A stretch of DNA of 51,930 nt from an uncultured Roseburia sp. (GTDB lineage Bacteria; Bacillota; Clostridia; Lachnospirales; Lachnospiraceae). Of this stretch, positions 16,372 through 25,551 are shown in pieces. The notes under the pieces were generated by a model. The model had not been told where the DNA came from. It saw only the letters and a list, made by a program, of their open reading frames with translations, and did not search any database. A program made the translations under genes and the position numbers. The stretch is taken from positions 1 through 51,930 of the forward strand of contig CAMUGE010000021.1 of assembly GCA_947088345.1 (NCBI GenBank), written 5' to 3'. Numbering within the stretch: the stretch's first letter is position 1; each line of letters begins with the position of its first letter.

Positions 16372-19300
16372 TTACTTAACAATAATTTTACATTTAGCCG
16401 TCTTGCCATTCTCTGTTTTTACCGTGATCGTCGCGCTCCCTTTTTTTATTCCCTTTACCACTCCACTCCTGCTTACTGTCGCAACCCTTTTATTGGATGA
16501 TGTCCATTTCAATTGATCGGAGGAATTACCCGGGTTCATCACTGCTTTTAAACGAATTGTTTTCCCCACTTTAACGGATGCCGAAGTTTTGTTTAGTGAA
16601 ACAGATAATGCTCTCTGTTTTACCGTAACTGTACAGGTATCTTTTTTTCCGCTGTCCGTCTTCACTGTGATTTTTGCCTTGCCCGGCTTTTTCGCCGTAA
16701 GAACGCCGTTTCGGTCTATTGTTACTACCTTTTTATCAGAGCTGCTCCATTTTATCCGCTCGGTGCTCTTGCCTGGAGATACCGCTGTTTTCAGCTGAAT
16801 GATCTGCCCCGACGTCAGCGAGATCTTTCTCCTGCTTAATTTCACTCTGACCGCTTTTACTGCTTTCTTTACAACAGTAACTGTGCAGACTGCTTTCTTA
16901 CCGCTCTCTGTAGCGGCCGTAATTTTTGCTGTTCCAACTGCAATTGCGCTGACGTTTCCTTTCTCATCCACCCGCGCTGTCTTTGGATTTGACGATTTCC
17001 ATTTCACCGCTTCTGTCGTATCAGCCGGCAGTAATGTTGCGGCTAATTTATTGTTTGTACCCTCCGTCATATTTTGAACAGGAAGAAGATAAATTTTTTC
17101 TGCAGGTGTTATCACCCGAACGCTGCACTGCGCCGCAAACTGTCCGTCGGACACGGACGCTGTTATTACGGCAGTCCCGTTTTCTTTTGCTGTGACAATA
17201 CCGTTTACCACTTCGACAACCTTGCTGTCGCTGCTGAACCATTTAACGCTGTGGTCCGAAGCATTTTCCGGCTCAATCAATGGCAGCAGCGTCTCCTGCC
17301 CTCCCCGTTTTAATACCAGTTCTGTTTTGTTCAACCGGATTGCCGTCACCGATACTGACGGATTGCTATCACTTCCCGGATTACCCGGCTTATTCGAGTC
17401 GTCCGGTTTTTCCGGCTCTGTCGGTTTACCCGGCTTATTCGGGTCGTCCGGTTCACCCGGCTTATTCGGATCATCCGGATTTTGGGGATCGTCCGGTTCA
17501 CCCGGCTTATCCGGCTCTTCCGGGTCCGTCGGTTTACCCGGCTTATTCGGGTCGTCCGGATTTTCCGGCTTATCCGGCTCTTCCGGGTCCGTCGGTTCAC
17601 CCGGCTTATTTGGGTCGTCCGGTTCACCCGGCTTATTCGGGTCGTCCGGATTTTCCGGGTCCGTCGGCTTACCCGGCTTATTTGAATCGTCCGGATTTTC
17701 CGGCTTATCCGGCTCTTCCGGGTCCGTCTCCATAGCGATCAGATGATAATATACATATTTCGTCTCGTCATCGGCTTTACAAGTTACCGCACAGCGATAT
17801 ACGCCCAATTGATCCTCTGTCCTGATCAAAACACTGCATTCCGGCATTGAAGCTCCCGTAATCGCCTCGTACTTTTGAAAAGAAGAATCCGCCTTTTCCC
17901 ACTGATACTGCAGTTCATGGCCACGACAGCACGCCACGGCACGAAGCTTTGCCGTCTGCCCGACAATGACCCCCACATTTTTTACATTAGAATAGGCATG
18001 TTCCGCATTCGCAGTTAACAAACCAGAATCGCTGTCCATAATCTCCACATACAAATCATAAACAACCCGGTTCACTGTAATCCTGCAGAGATAACTGCCA
18101 AAATCATCGGGGGTATTTACCGGCAGACTGTATTCCGCCGATGAAGCGCCGGAAACAGGATAATACCCCGTATCCTCTGCTTTCCCCTTTTTCATCCACT
18201 GATAAGAAACCGCTTCACCCGCCGGAATATCGGCGGCGGCTGTCAGACGAACCCTGTCGCCATAACCAGCATAAAAGACATAGCTTTCCTGACCCGGCTT
18301 TCCATTGATGGAAAACCGGTCTGTACCGTTTAACTCATAGCTTAACCGCAGCGTCTTATCTCCCGCGCTGACGATACAGACATAACTGCCCAGATCGTCC
18401 GGCATAACCACATCAAAAGTGAGTGTTTCTGTTGTCGCGCCGCCAATCGGCAATTCCTCCATCTCTCCGTCCTCATTGCAGACCGCCCTCATCCACCGGT
18501 ATGTAACCGGCACACTTTTATTTCCATAGGTCACATCTGCGTTTAAAGATACGTTCTTCTGCCCCGGATAGACTGAGACCGGCCCCTCTTTTGAGCGGTT
18601 TTCAAAATCATATGCGACAACCGGAAATTCATAGGAATGTATCTCGTTACCATCTGTTATCTCACAGATATAGACGCCGTATTTCGTATCGTCTATTCCT
18701 GTAATGCTGCAGGTCGGGCCGCTACCGCGAAGATCTGTTACCTCGACCTCCCCGTCGGCTGTGACAACAGACTTTTTCCAACGATATGTAACCTTTTGGG
18801 GCATAATAGAGTACGCCTCAACCGCAAGCTTTACACTCTGTCCTGTTTCTGCCCGGATCACACCTGATGCATCCAACTGTGTCAGAGCTCCCGAAGCCAG
18901 TGTCTCCTCCGGCCGAATAAAAAACTCGGTACTGAACGTACTGGTATCCCTGTTTACTACGGCACAATAGAGTTCCTCATTTTTATCCAACTCGTCTAAA
19001 TTCAGCTCATAGGTACGCTCCTTGCTGTCCAGACTTACCCAGTCATTTGTGTCTGTCCCGTCAAAATCCCTGTCCACCTGCCGGTACCATGCGATTCGAA
19101 GTCTCTCTCCTACGCTGCTTCCCGCTTCAATTCCGGGGTCCAGCAGCGTACTCGTTCCGTATGCCCTGTTAAAGAATACGGTATCCTGCCCTTTTATCAC
19201 AAACATTTCATCTGAAGTAAGCAGTGTGATATCATTTGATTCAAAGGATTCATAGATCTGTCCGTCCTCCTCTGTCACCTTACAATAATATACACAGTCC

Positions 19301-20838
19301 CTGTTTTCCTGTTCAAATGTTTTTATCAGTGTCCTTTCGGTTGCCCCGGCAATCGGGGTTCCCTCTTCGTCACCGTTATATAGTTTCTCATACCACTGGA
19401 AAGACACATTTCCGTCCAGACCAATCTCGTTCATCAGGTCGCTTCCCACGGTATAAGTGATATCATTCCCGTAAAAACCTCCGATTGCCGACTGTCTGAT
19501 ACTGTACTTATAGCGCTCCAGCGAACAGTGGATATCGCGCGACTCCCCGTCGCCCCAGGATACTCTGCAATAATAATCACCGTAATCATCTTCCCGCACT
19601 TCCGAGAACTTCAAAACCATTTTCGTCTCGCCTGCTAAAAGTTCATCGTCCCCGTATCCCGTATTCTTTTTGTACCACTGGAATGTCACGTCAGAAAGAT
19701 CAATCCCCTCCGTTACCTTGATATCCAGGTCAAAAAAAATCGGCTTTCCCGGTTTTGCATATCGCGTACTGCTCATGTCGGTATCTACATCCTTAAAAGC
19801 CGGATAAACATAATTAATCAGCGTATAGCTGTTTGTCCCGTCCGTAATCCTGCAGGAGTATTCCAAAACGTCATGACCGTTTTCCAAAATAGTAACCTGG
19901 CTCCCGGACGCGCTGCTCACCGGCCACGGCGCTCCCTGGTTTATCTTTCTTTTCCTGTACCACGTGTATTTATATTCTGCATATGGATTATAATTGACCA
20001 GCTTTACATCCCACACTACTTCCTGCCGTGCCGGATAATAATAGGTGCTGCCATTTGGCTTTAATCTGCCGGGCGCCACAAGCTCTGCGGAAAAATTATT
20101 TTTCTTTGTCAAAACTTTAAATTCTTTTGAGACAGCAGAAACGCCGTCCGTGACTTCGCAGCGGTAAAAAACCGTCTCGCCTTCCTTTCCCGAATGAGGA
20201 ACCGATAAGACGGAGTCCGTTTCACCGTCCAGATATTTCCGATTTAGGTACCACTGATAAGAAACCGGCTTTTCCGGCTCACCGAAATCTCTTGCGGATA
20301 TTGACAGGTTGACCGGCTCACCGACATAGCATTCTTTTTCGGCCTCGCTGCCATACTCCACAGAAAGCGTAGTTTCCAAAAATACCTCAAACTCAATCTG
20401 TTTCTCATCCACACCGTCGGAGATAACACAGCGATAGGTTCCAAAGCCGCTCTCTCCTTCTTTGTCCGACAGATCCGTGATCGTAAGCGTATCGCCCTCT
20501 TCCTGCATCTCATAGCCGTTTGGATCATACCAGTAATAATCCAGTTCGTCCCTGGTACTCCACGCATATACTTTCATCGTGACGTCTGTGCCGGTACGCC
20601 TGCAAAATTCTGTCCCGCTTAACGCATATGCGCCAAAAACGATCTGTTCATCCGGTTTCTCGCCCCATTCTGTCAGCGCGTCTGCAGCCTTAGAGCCATC
20701 CAGGACAGCCGCTGCACTTCCCGCTTCCTGTGCGGCAAATGCGGAAACATCTCCCGCTCCGGCAGTCAAACAGCCGCAGAGAACCGCAGCCAGCACGGTT
20801 CTTACAGATACCTTTCTTCTTGTTCCGGTTAACTTCAT
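16372..20838 (-). CDS. Large secreted Ig-like / Big_2 repeat protein
   Basis: A 1488-aa exported protein. Signal peptide (about 1-35), then about ten Ig-like domains (about 45-1085), each with a core Trp (YQWY, YTWY) and a closing Y-x-C strand (YRCVISDG, YSCRITDG, VYICEITDG). A PDDPNKPGEP-type linker follows (about 1090-1205), then four Big_2 domains (about 1215-1488) with WxSSNxxVAxV motifs. No LPxTG, membrane tail, choline-binding or S-layer motif is seen, so anchoring is unclear. The promoter at 20891-20919 supports the ATG at 20838 over longer starts. Likely an adhesin or matrix-like surface protein; ligand unknown. Confidence 0.87.
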   Translation of the reverse strand: MKLTGTRRKVSVRTVLAAVLCGCLTAGAGDVSAFAAQEAGSAAAVLDGSKAADALTEWGEKPDEQIVFGAYALSGTEFCRRTGTDVTMKVYAWSTRDELDYYWYDPNGYEMQEEGDTLTITDLSDKEGESGFGTYRCVISDGVDEKQIEFEVFLETTLSVEYGSEAEKECYVGEPVNLSISARDFGEPEKPVSYQWYLNRKYLDGETDSVLSVPHSGKEGETVFYRCEVTDGVSAVSKEFKVLTKKNNFSAELVAPGRLKPNGSTYYYPARQEVVWDVKLVNYNPYAEYKYTWYRKRKINQGAPWPVSSASGSQVTILENGHDVLEYSCRITDGTNSYTLINYVYPAFKDVDTDMSSTRYAKPGKPIFFDLDIKVTEGIDLSDVTFQWYKKNTGYGDDELLAGETKMVLKFSEVREDDYGDYYCRVSWGDGESRDIHCSLERYKYSIRQSAIGGFYGNDITYTVGSDLMNEIGLDGNVSFQWYEKLYNGDEEGTPIAGATERTLIKTFEQENRDCVYYCKVTEEDGQIYESFESNDITLLTSDEMFVIKGQDTVFFNRAYGTSTLLDPGIEAGSSVGERLRIAWYRQVDRDFDGTDTNDWVSLDSKERTYELNLDELDKNEELYCAVVNRDTSTFSTEFFIRPEETLASGALTQLDASGVIRAETGQSVKLAVEAYSIMPQKVTYRWKKSVVTADGEVEVTDLRGSGPTCSITGIDDTKYGVYICEITDGNEIHSYEFPVVAYDFENRSKEGPVSVYPGQKNVSLNADVTYGNKSVPVTYRWMRAVCNEDGEMEELPIGGATTETLTFDVVMPDDLGSYVCIVSAGDKTLRLSYELNGTDRFSINGKPGQESYVFYAGYGDRVRLTAAADIPAGEAVSYQWMKKGKAEDTGYYPVSGASSAEYSLPVNTPDDFGSYLCRITVNRVVYDLYVEIMDSDSGLLTANAEHAYSNVKNVGVIVGQTAKLRAVACCRGHELQYQWEKADSSFQKYEAITGASMPECSVLIRTEDQLGVYRCAVTCKADDETKYVYYHLIAMETDPEEPDKPENPDDSNKPGKPTDPENPDDPNKPGEPDDPNKPGEPTDPEEPDKPENPDDPNKPGKPTDPEEPDKPGEPDDPQNPDDPNKPGEPDDPNKPGKPTEPEKPDDSNKPGNPGSDSNPSVSVTAIRLNKTELVLKRGGQETLLPLIEPENASDHSVKWFSSDSKVVEVVNGIVTAKENGTAVITASVSDGQFAAQCSVRVITPAEKIYLLPVQNMTEGTNNKLAATLLPADTTEAVKWKSSNPKTARVDEKGNVSAIAVGTAKITAATESGKKAVCTVTVVKKAVKAVRVKLSRRKISLTSGQIIQLKTAVSPGKSTERIKWSSSDKKVVTIDRNGVLTAKKPGKAKITVKTDSGKKDTCTVTVKQRALSVSLNKTSASVKVGKTIRLKAVMNPGNSSDQLKWTSSNKRVATVSRSGVVKGIKKGSATITVKTENGKTAKCKIIVK
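17368..17733 (-). repeat. Low-complexity repeat encoding a PDDPNKPGEP linker
   Basis: Short tandem DNA repeats encode a run of units such as PDDPNKPGE, PEEPDKPE and PTDPEEPDKP between the Ig-like and Big_2 parts. The units vary in order and number, typical of slippage-prone stalk or cell-wall-spanning linkers. Confidence 0.9.
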
Positions 20839-20890
20839 TACTCCGCTCCCTCTCTTCCACAGCATTCTCATTGACCATATTTTCAGATAC

Positions 20891-20919
20891 AGCATACGCT
20901 CTATCCGCCGATCTGTCAA
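20891..20919 (-). promoter_or_regulatory. Sigma-A promoter of the Ig-like protein gene
   Basis: Minus strand TTGACA (20919-20914), 17-bp spacer, TATGCT (20896-20891), about 50 bp before the chosen start. Confidence 0.7.
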
Positions 20920-21074
20920 CCTTTTCCAGATCATCTGCTGATTTTGCGCAGCGGCTTTGCCTTACGATAATATGTGAGCGAAATCGCTCTGTATGAAATT
21001 TTACGAATTACGCAGGCGCCAATATACCACGTCGAAACATTTTGTGCGCATCCGGCATGACAGTAGAATATCTG

Positions 21075-21977
21075 TCAGAGCATACGCTCTATGGATGTAA
21101 TTGCATTTGCTCCATCGGCTGCTGCGGTAATGACCTGGCGAAGCCGTTTTGTCCTGACATCGCCTGCAGCAAATACGCCCGCGCAATCAGTTATACAATC
21201 TTCTCCCGCTATGATATAGCCGCCCTCGTCCATCCCGACTTTTCCTTTAAACAGCTCTGTATTTGGGTGCAGGCCGACTGCGATAAAGATTCCTCCGACT
21301 GCTATGGTTCTATGTTCTTCTGTTTTCTTGTTAAATATCAAAAGTTCGGATACCTGTTCTTCTCCTTTGATCTCCTCGACTACGGTGTCCCGGCAAATTT
21401 CAATATTCGCTGTTTTCTCTACCGCTTCCTGTAATATTTTTGCCCCGCGGAATTCATCGCGCCTGTGCACCAGATATACTTTGCCGCATCCTCTGGCCAA
21501 AAACAGCGCATCCTCAAGCGCCACATCACCCCCGCCGACAACGGCGACATCTTTTTCGCGAAAAAAAGCTCCGTCACAGGTAGCGCAGTAAGAAACGCCT
21601 TTGCCCGAAAATTCATCCTCGCCTGCAGCATTCAGTTTCCGGTGCGACGCCCCGGTCGCAATCAGAACCGTCCTGCCCTCATATATCTGTTCCGTTGTAG
21701 CCACTTTTTTCACATCGCCGGAAAAATCTACAGAAACGACATTTTGGGTCACACTCTTCATCCCCATTGCGTCCGCATGAGAGCGAAATTTATCTGCAAG
21801 GTCAAATCCTCCAATCCCGTGCAGTCCAGGATAATTGTCAACTTCATAAGTATTGACAATCTGACCGCCGCTAAAGGGCGCTTTTTCAATCACCAGCACA
21901 TCAAGTTTAGCCCGGTTTCCGTAAATTGCAGCAGAAAGCCCTGCAGGCCCGCTTCCTATTATAATTACATCATACAT
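21075..21977 (-). CDS. trxB: Thioredoxin reductase
   Basis: A 300-aa FAD/NAD(P)H flavoenzyme that reduces thioredoxin. It shows the FAD motif GSGPAGLSAA (8-17), the redox pair C131-A-T-C134, a second nucleotide motif GGGDVALEDA, and the C-terminal FAD motif GVFAAGDVRTKRLRQVITAA. The length is normal for low-molecular-weight TrxB. No trxA is adjacent. It diverges from the yjfB-like gene. The family also contains ferredoxin-dependent and alkyl hydroperoxide relatives; the CATC motif fits TrxB best. Confidence 0.94.
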   Translation of the reverse strand: MYDVIIIGSGPAGLSAAIYGNRAKLDVLVIEKAPFSGGQIVNTYEVDNYPGLHGIGGFDLADKFRSHADAMGMKSVTQNVVSVDFSGDVKKVATTEQIYEGRTVLIATGASHRKLNAAGEDEFSGKGVSYCATCDGAFFREKDVAVVGGGDVALEDALFLARGCGKVYLVHRRDEFRGAKILQEAVEKTANIEICRDTVVEEIKGEEQVSELLIFNKKTEEHRTIAVGGIFIAVGLHPNTELFKGKVGMDEGGYIIAGEDCITDCAGVFAAGDVRTKRLRQVITAAADGANAITSIERML

Positions 21978-22006
21978 ATCTTGCTTTCTCCTTTTTTATG
22001 ATTGCC

Positions 22007-22035
22007 TTGCATTTTAAACAGCGCTGTGCGATAAT
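22007..22035 (+). promoter_or_regulatory. Sigma-A promoter of the yjfB-like gene
   Basis: TTGCAT (22007-22012), 17-bp spacer, GATAAT (22030-22035). The spacer contains the palindrome ACAGCGCTGT, a possible operator. A sigma-D (flagellar) pattern does not fit. Confidence 0.65.
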
Positions 22036-22066
22036 AAAATCAGTTTAAATGAAAGGTGGGATTTAT

Positions 22067-22261
22067 ATGGATATCGGAAATGTCAGTGCGGCACTTAGTT
22101 CTTTGTCTTATGTCGACTCCGGAAGCCTTGCCGAAGCAGTCGGCACTGCAATGCTTTCAAAAGCGCTGGATTCAAACGAAGCTTACGGAAGCGCACTCAC
22201 AAAAATGATGGAACAGTCTGTAACACCGGAACTTGGCGGCAATATTGACCTTTATGCTTAA
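22067..22261 (+). CDS. YjfB-family putative motility peptide
   Basis: A 64-aa protein beginning MDIGNVSAALSS, the hallmark of the YjfB family, which in Firmicutes is annotated as a putative motility protein and often sits in sigma-D regulons. There is no signal peptide or membrane segment. AAAGGTGGG lies just upstream of the ATG at 22067; an upstream ATG at 22049 overlaps that site and is less likely. It is isolated from any flagellar cluster here and has a vegetative promoter. Its molecular role is unknown. Confidence 0.8.
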   Translation: MDIGNVSAALSSLSYVDSGSLAEAVGTAMLSKALDSNEAYGSALTKMMEQSVTPELGGNIDLYA

Positions 22262-22387
22262 AAAGCCGCAAACAGGCGACGACAGCATCCGCTGTGCTGA
22301 GCGTCAGATAAATCTGCCGCTTGGTATAACCGGACGCGCACAGCCGCATAAGAAACTATGCCGCTTTGCAGCTGTATCCAGCGCGAT

Positions 22388-22416
22388 ACTCACGGCATAT
22401 TTCATCGGCCGTGAGT
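22388..22416. other. Hairpin downstream of the yjfB-like gene
   Basis: ACTCACGGC and GCCGTGAGT arms (22388-22396, 22408-22416) form a stable stem with no U-tract. It lies in a non-coding stretch (22262-22436) that otherwise holds nothing recognisable. Confidence 0.45.
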
Positions 22417-22436
22417 TATCATATGCCGCATAACGA

Positions 22437-22484
22437 AATATGTGAGATAACGCCGGTTTGGGCAGCGTATCTCACATATTTTAG
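22437..22484. terminator. Bidirectional terminator between yjfB and ridA
   Basis: Arms AATATGTGAGATA (22437-22449) and TATCTCACATATT (22468-22480), followed by TTTAG on the plus strand and preceded by A-rich sequence on the minus side. It separates two convergent genes. Confidence 0.75.
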
Positions 22485-22491
22485 TTTCCCG

Positions 22492-22875
22492 CTATTGTCC
22501 TTTTTTATACGCAACTGCTTCTACCTCAATCAGTACATCTTTCGGCAGACGCGCCACCTCCACACAGCTTCTCGCCGGGTAATCGTCCTTAAAAAACGTC
22601 TCGTATACCTCGTTAATCGAGCAAAAATCATTCATTTCCTTTATAAATACTGTTGTCTTTACGATATCCGACATTTCGCAGCCGGCCTCCTGCAGCAGAT
22701 TTGATAAATTGTCAAGCGCCTGTTTTGCCTGCGCCGCCGATCCCTGCGGAATCTCTCCGGTAGCCGGTACAACCGGTATCACACCGGATGTAAAAACCAG
22801 ATCGCCTATTCTGACTGCCTGTGAATACGGCCCGATCGCCTGGGGCGCTTTGTCTGTACTTATAATCTGTTTCAT
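22492..22875 (-). CDS. ridA: RidA-family enamine/imine deaminase
   Basis: A 127-aa Rid protein that hydrolyses reactive enamine or imine intermediates from PLP enzymes to ketoacids and ammonia. Family motifs seen: PQAIGPYSQAV near the N-terminus, GEIPQGSAAQAKQALDNL, and the active-site Arg in YPARSCVEVARLPKDV. Homotrimer, cytosolic. It is the last gene of a thioesterase-cvfB-ridA run, 14 bp after cvfB. The Arg in PARSCVEV marks it as RidA rather than a divergent Rid2-7 type. Confidence 0.94.
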   Translation of the reverse strand: MKQIISTDKAPQAIGPYSQAVRIGDLVFTSGVIPVVPATGEIPQGSAAQAKQALDNLSNLLQEAGCEMSDIVKTTVFIKEMNDFCSINEVYETFFKDDYPARSCVEVARLPKDVLIEVEAVAYKKGQ

Positions 22876-22889
22876 CTTAATCCTCCATC

Positions 22890-23726
22890 TTAATTTATTT
22901 TTGTGATTGCATTCTCCAAAATTTCAATGCGGCGCTCCTTATAAAGTTTTCCAATTGCGCGTTTAAACGCGCTTTTACTCAGTCCTGTCTCCCGTTTGAT
23001 TACTTCCGGCGACGCTTTATCGGTAAAGGGGAGTCTGCCGTTATATGCTTCTATGCGCTTCATCACGTTTTCTGCGTCATCGTCCATCTGCAGCCAGGCT
23101 TCTTTGCGCAGCGTAAGATCTAATTTTCCGTCCGGCTTCACATTTGTAACCCTTGCCTGCACGACATCGCCGATTTTTCGTTTTCTGCAGTCCTCATGTG
23201 ACGGAATCATCGCTGAATAGAGATCATCCACTGCTACAAACGTTCCAAAGTCATGGCCAAATTCATAAATCCTGCCCTGTATGGTATCACCAGCATGATA
23301 AGGGGAATCCCTCTTTAATAAATGATACAGATTTTTCATACTGGCGCTAAGCCGTCTGCTCTTGTCAATATAAAGCGTCGCCAAAATTTCCATTCCCGGC
23401 TGAATTTTTGCAGTCATCTCTTTATATGGAAGAAACAGATCTTTTTCCAGTCCCCAGTCCAAAAATGCCCCGATCTCTCCGACTTCCCGCACTGTTAAAA
23501 CCGCAATCCCTCCAAGCGTAAGCTTTGGCCTGTTTGTCGTCGCAATCAGACGATCTTTGGAATCTTTGTACAAAAACACTTCCAGTTCATCCCCGATTTC
23601 AGTTCCTTCCGGAACCTGTCGGATCGGGAGAAGCACCCGCTCCTCATCCTCGGGGCGTACCGAAAGATAAATCCCGAAATTCAGTTTTTTTACTACTGTA
23701 AGTCTCTGATATTCGCCCAGTTTCAT
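22890..23726 (-). CDS. cvfB: CvfB/YitL-type S1 RNA-binding protein
   Basis: A 278-aa protein of the CvfB family: three S1-like OB domains (about 1-60, 65-135 and 145-215) and a C-terminal winged-helix (about 218-278, with SPEVIKRETGLSKSAFKRAIG). CvfB in Staphylococcus affects virulence-gene expression through RNA; in general it is an RNA-binding regulator. AGGAGG precedes the ATG at 23726. It sits 28 bp after the thioesterase stop and 14 bp before ridA, so the three form an operon. Confidence 0.9.
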   Translation of the reverse strand: MKLGEYQRLTVVKKLNFGIYLSVRPEDEERVLLPIRQVPEGTEIGDELEVFLYKDSKDRLIATTNRPKLTLGGIAVLTVREVGEIGAFLDWGLEKDLFLPYKEMTAKIQPGMEILATLYIDKSRRLSASMKNLYHLLKRDSPYHAGDTIQGRIYEFGHDFGTFVAVDDLYSAMIPSHEDCRKRKIGDVVQARVTNVKPDGKLDLTLRKEAWLQMDDDAENVMKRIEAYNGRLPFTDKASPEVIKRETGLSKSAFKRAIGKLYKERRIEILENAITKIN

Positions 23727-23754
23727 CTCGTCCTCCTGCCGTTTTTCTTAAAAT

Positions 23755-24465
23755 TTATGAGGAAAAAGAAATTACCGCATACGGCTTCCTCTCTCTGTCA
23801 CTCAAAAGCACTGTCACATTACCATTTTCGCTGCTGACCGCCGGACAAAGCACATCGCCAAGTTTTGCCGCTTTCTTGTATTCGGCGCGAAGACTTGCGA
23901 CCTTAAAACCGTCCGGAAGATACTCCATCGCCACCTGGACATATTTGCTGTTATTCATATGGCGGTTGGTGTCAATATAGTATCCCACAACCGGGACCGT
24001 TTCTTTCTCCTCGCTGCATTCAGGCATTGTAATTTTGCGCTCTGCCCATGTTCCCGTAAGCGGCTCACGGAACGCATCGCGGTACGCATCTGCCAATTCC
24101 TCGCTGATCTTTTGGGGCCGCATTTTTTCTGTGTCCAAAAACACCCAGACAGAATTTGCTTTGGCGATCACATTACCGTTCTCCTCGCAGGCCGCAAAAT
24201 TTCGATATCCGTAAAATCCTTTAAACCCATACGGCCATGTGGAAATACGGATTGCCTCATTAAACTGCGGATAGCGCAAAATTTCAATCTGCCACGAGGA
24301 TAACACCCACGCAGCCTGTTTTTGGGCCAAGTAATCCACACCAATCCCTAATTCTTCTGATTCAAATGTACAGCAGTCCTGAAAATAATCCAGAAGTGAA
24401 GATAATAGCAGCTCCTTGCTGCTGTCCACTTCACTGTAACGTATTCTGCTATTTAACGTATACAT
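23755..24465 (-). CDS. Acyl-ACP thioesterase
   Basis: A 236-aa tandem hot-dog enzyme of the FatA/FatB-like (acyl-ACP thioesterase) family of bacteria. N-terminal hot-dog motifs include IRYSEVDSSKELLLSSLLDYFQD; the second half has the VGYYIDTNRHMNNSKYV signature with catalytic Asp/Asn/His positions. It releases free fatty acids from acyl carrier protein. The start at 24465 is preceded by GGGGA five bases upstream; an ATG at 24477 lacks a site. It is first in an operon with cvfB and ridA, and a structured repeat lies in its upstream region. Confidence 0.87.
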   Translation of the reverse strand: MYTLNSRIRYSEVDSSKELLLSSLLDYFQDCCTFESEELGIGVDYLAQKQAAWVLSSWQIEILRYPQFNEAIRISTWPYGFKGFYGYRNFAACEENGNVIAKANSVWVFLDTEKMRPQKISEELADAYRDAFREPLTGTWAERKITMPECSEEKETVPVVGYYIDTNRHMNNSKYVQVAMEYLPDGFKVASLRAEYKKAAKLGDVLCPAVSSENGNVTVLLSDRERKPYAVISFSS

Positions 24466-24797
24466 AAAAATCCCCATTTCTGCACTTCATCTGCGCATAA
24501 GCACCTTTATCGCGCAGACACAAATCGCCATGTGAAAAATTTATTTATCACACGAACCAACATGATTCCGCTCTGCGGAATCTCATATCAAGAGCGTGAA
24601 ACTTAGTACTTGTTGGCGTGCGAACCTGTTTCGCGTTTTGCCCTCTGGCATGAGCCTTACTGGTACTTTTCACGCTAATCTCCTGTCCCCGCCATTATAA
24701 ACCCAATTCTTTTTTCCCGCAAGAAAAACTTTCTTTTTTTGGTGTATCGTGTCAGCCGAAGAATATTTTACCTTTTCTATTTTTATAAATATTTTAT
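24466..24797. other. Intergenic region with repeat locus 3
   Basis: No gene is supported. The region from 24508 to 24675 is repeat; 24680-24797 is AT-rich and leads to the hemolysin III promoter. Confidence 0.75.
24508..24675 (+). repeat. Structured intergenic repeat, locus 3
   Basis: Begins with the module CAGACACAAATCGCC (24515-24529, as at locus 2) and a GTGA...TCAC palindrome (about 24532-24551). A hairpin GATTCCGC/GCGGAATC follows (24564-24582). The subtype-B element spans 24594-24675: GCGTGAAA pairs with TTTCACGC, AGTACT pairs with GGTACT, inner hairpin GCGAACCTGTTTCGCG, then the GCC-CTCT-GGC mini-hairpin. Confidence 0.85.
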
Positions 24798-24826
24798 TTG
24801 ACATTGGTATATAATAGATGTAGTAT
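24798..24826 (+). promoter_or_regulatory. Sigma-A promoter of the hemolysin III gene
   Basis: TTGACA (24798-24803), 17-bp spacer, TAGTAT (24821-24826), in a strongly AT-rich stretch 75 bp before the start codon. Confidence 0.7.
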
Positions 24827-24900
24827 ATTATAACAAGTAGTATTAAAAACCACATATCAAAGATGCAACAACTATACTAAAAAGAAAGGTCGGAATTTCT

Positions 24901-25551
24901 ATGTTAAAAGCGATTCGTGAACCAGGAAGTGCACTCACTCATTTCTGCGCATTGGTATTGGCGGCGCTTGCCACAGCGCCTCTCCTTCTGAAAGCGGGTA
25001 TGACCAATAATACGCTTTGCGTAAACTCTATGGTAATTTTCATGGGAAGCATGCTGCTTCTCTATGGCGCGAGCACGCTCTACCACTCTGTCCGTGTCCC
25101 GCAAAAGATATTGCGTCTGTTTAAAAAAGCAGATCATATGATGATATTTGTCCTGATCGCCGGCTCCTATACGCCGGTCTGCCTGATTGTACTGGGAGGG
25201 AAGACCGGTTCCGTCCTGTTTTCCGCTGTCTGGGGAATTGCAGCGGCAGGTATGCTGATTAAAGCATTCTGGGTCACCTGTCCGAAATGGTTTTCTTCTA
25301 TCATATATATTGCAATGGGATGGGTCTGCGTTTTTGTATTCGGCCCACTCTTACACGTACTTCCTGTCGCGGCTTTTCTCTGGCTATTGGCAGGCGGCAT
25401 CCTCTACACGGCGGGTGGCATCATCTATGCGTTAAAACTATCTGTCTTCAATGCCAGGCACAAATATTTCGGCTCGCATGAGATTTTTCACCTCTTCGTG
25501 ATGGGAGGAAGCATCTGCCACTTTATCTTCATGTATTTTTATGTCGCATAA
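24901..25551 (+). CDS. Hemolysin III / YqfA-family membrane protein
   Basis: A 216-aa PAQR-related protein with seven membrane helices. The conserved residues are seen in YGASTLYHSV (Ser and His), KKADHMMIFVLIAGSYTP (Asp) and SHEIFHLFVMGGSICHF (His), which form a metal site in the superfamily. It acts in the membrane; despite the name, most members are not proven toxins and may affect lipid homeostasis. AAAGAAAGG precedes the ATG at 24901. It converges on metH with adjoining stop codons. Confidence 0.9.
   Translation: MLKAIREPGSALTHFCALVLAALATAPLLLKAGMTNNTLCVNSMVIFMGSMLLLYGASTLYHSVRVPQKILRLFKKADHMMIFVLIAGSYTPVCLIVLGGKTGSVLFSAVWGIAAAGMLIKAFWVTCPKWFSSIIYIAMGWVCVFVFGPLLHVLPVAAFLWLLAGGILYTAGGIIYALKLSVFNARHKYFGSHEIFHLFVMGGSICHFIFMYFYVA

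Noticed and set aside
17280-17735. Plus-strand Gly/Ser-rich open frames opposite the linker
   Set aside because: They are mirror frames of the repetitive PDDPNKPGEP coding region, without start signals.
20839-20934. Longer start for the Ig-like protein
   Set aside because: The promoter at 20891-20919 would lie inside it, and the signal peptide begins at the 20838 start.
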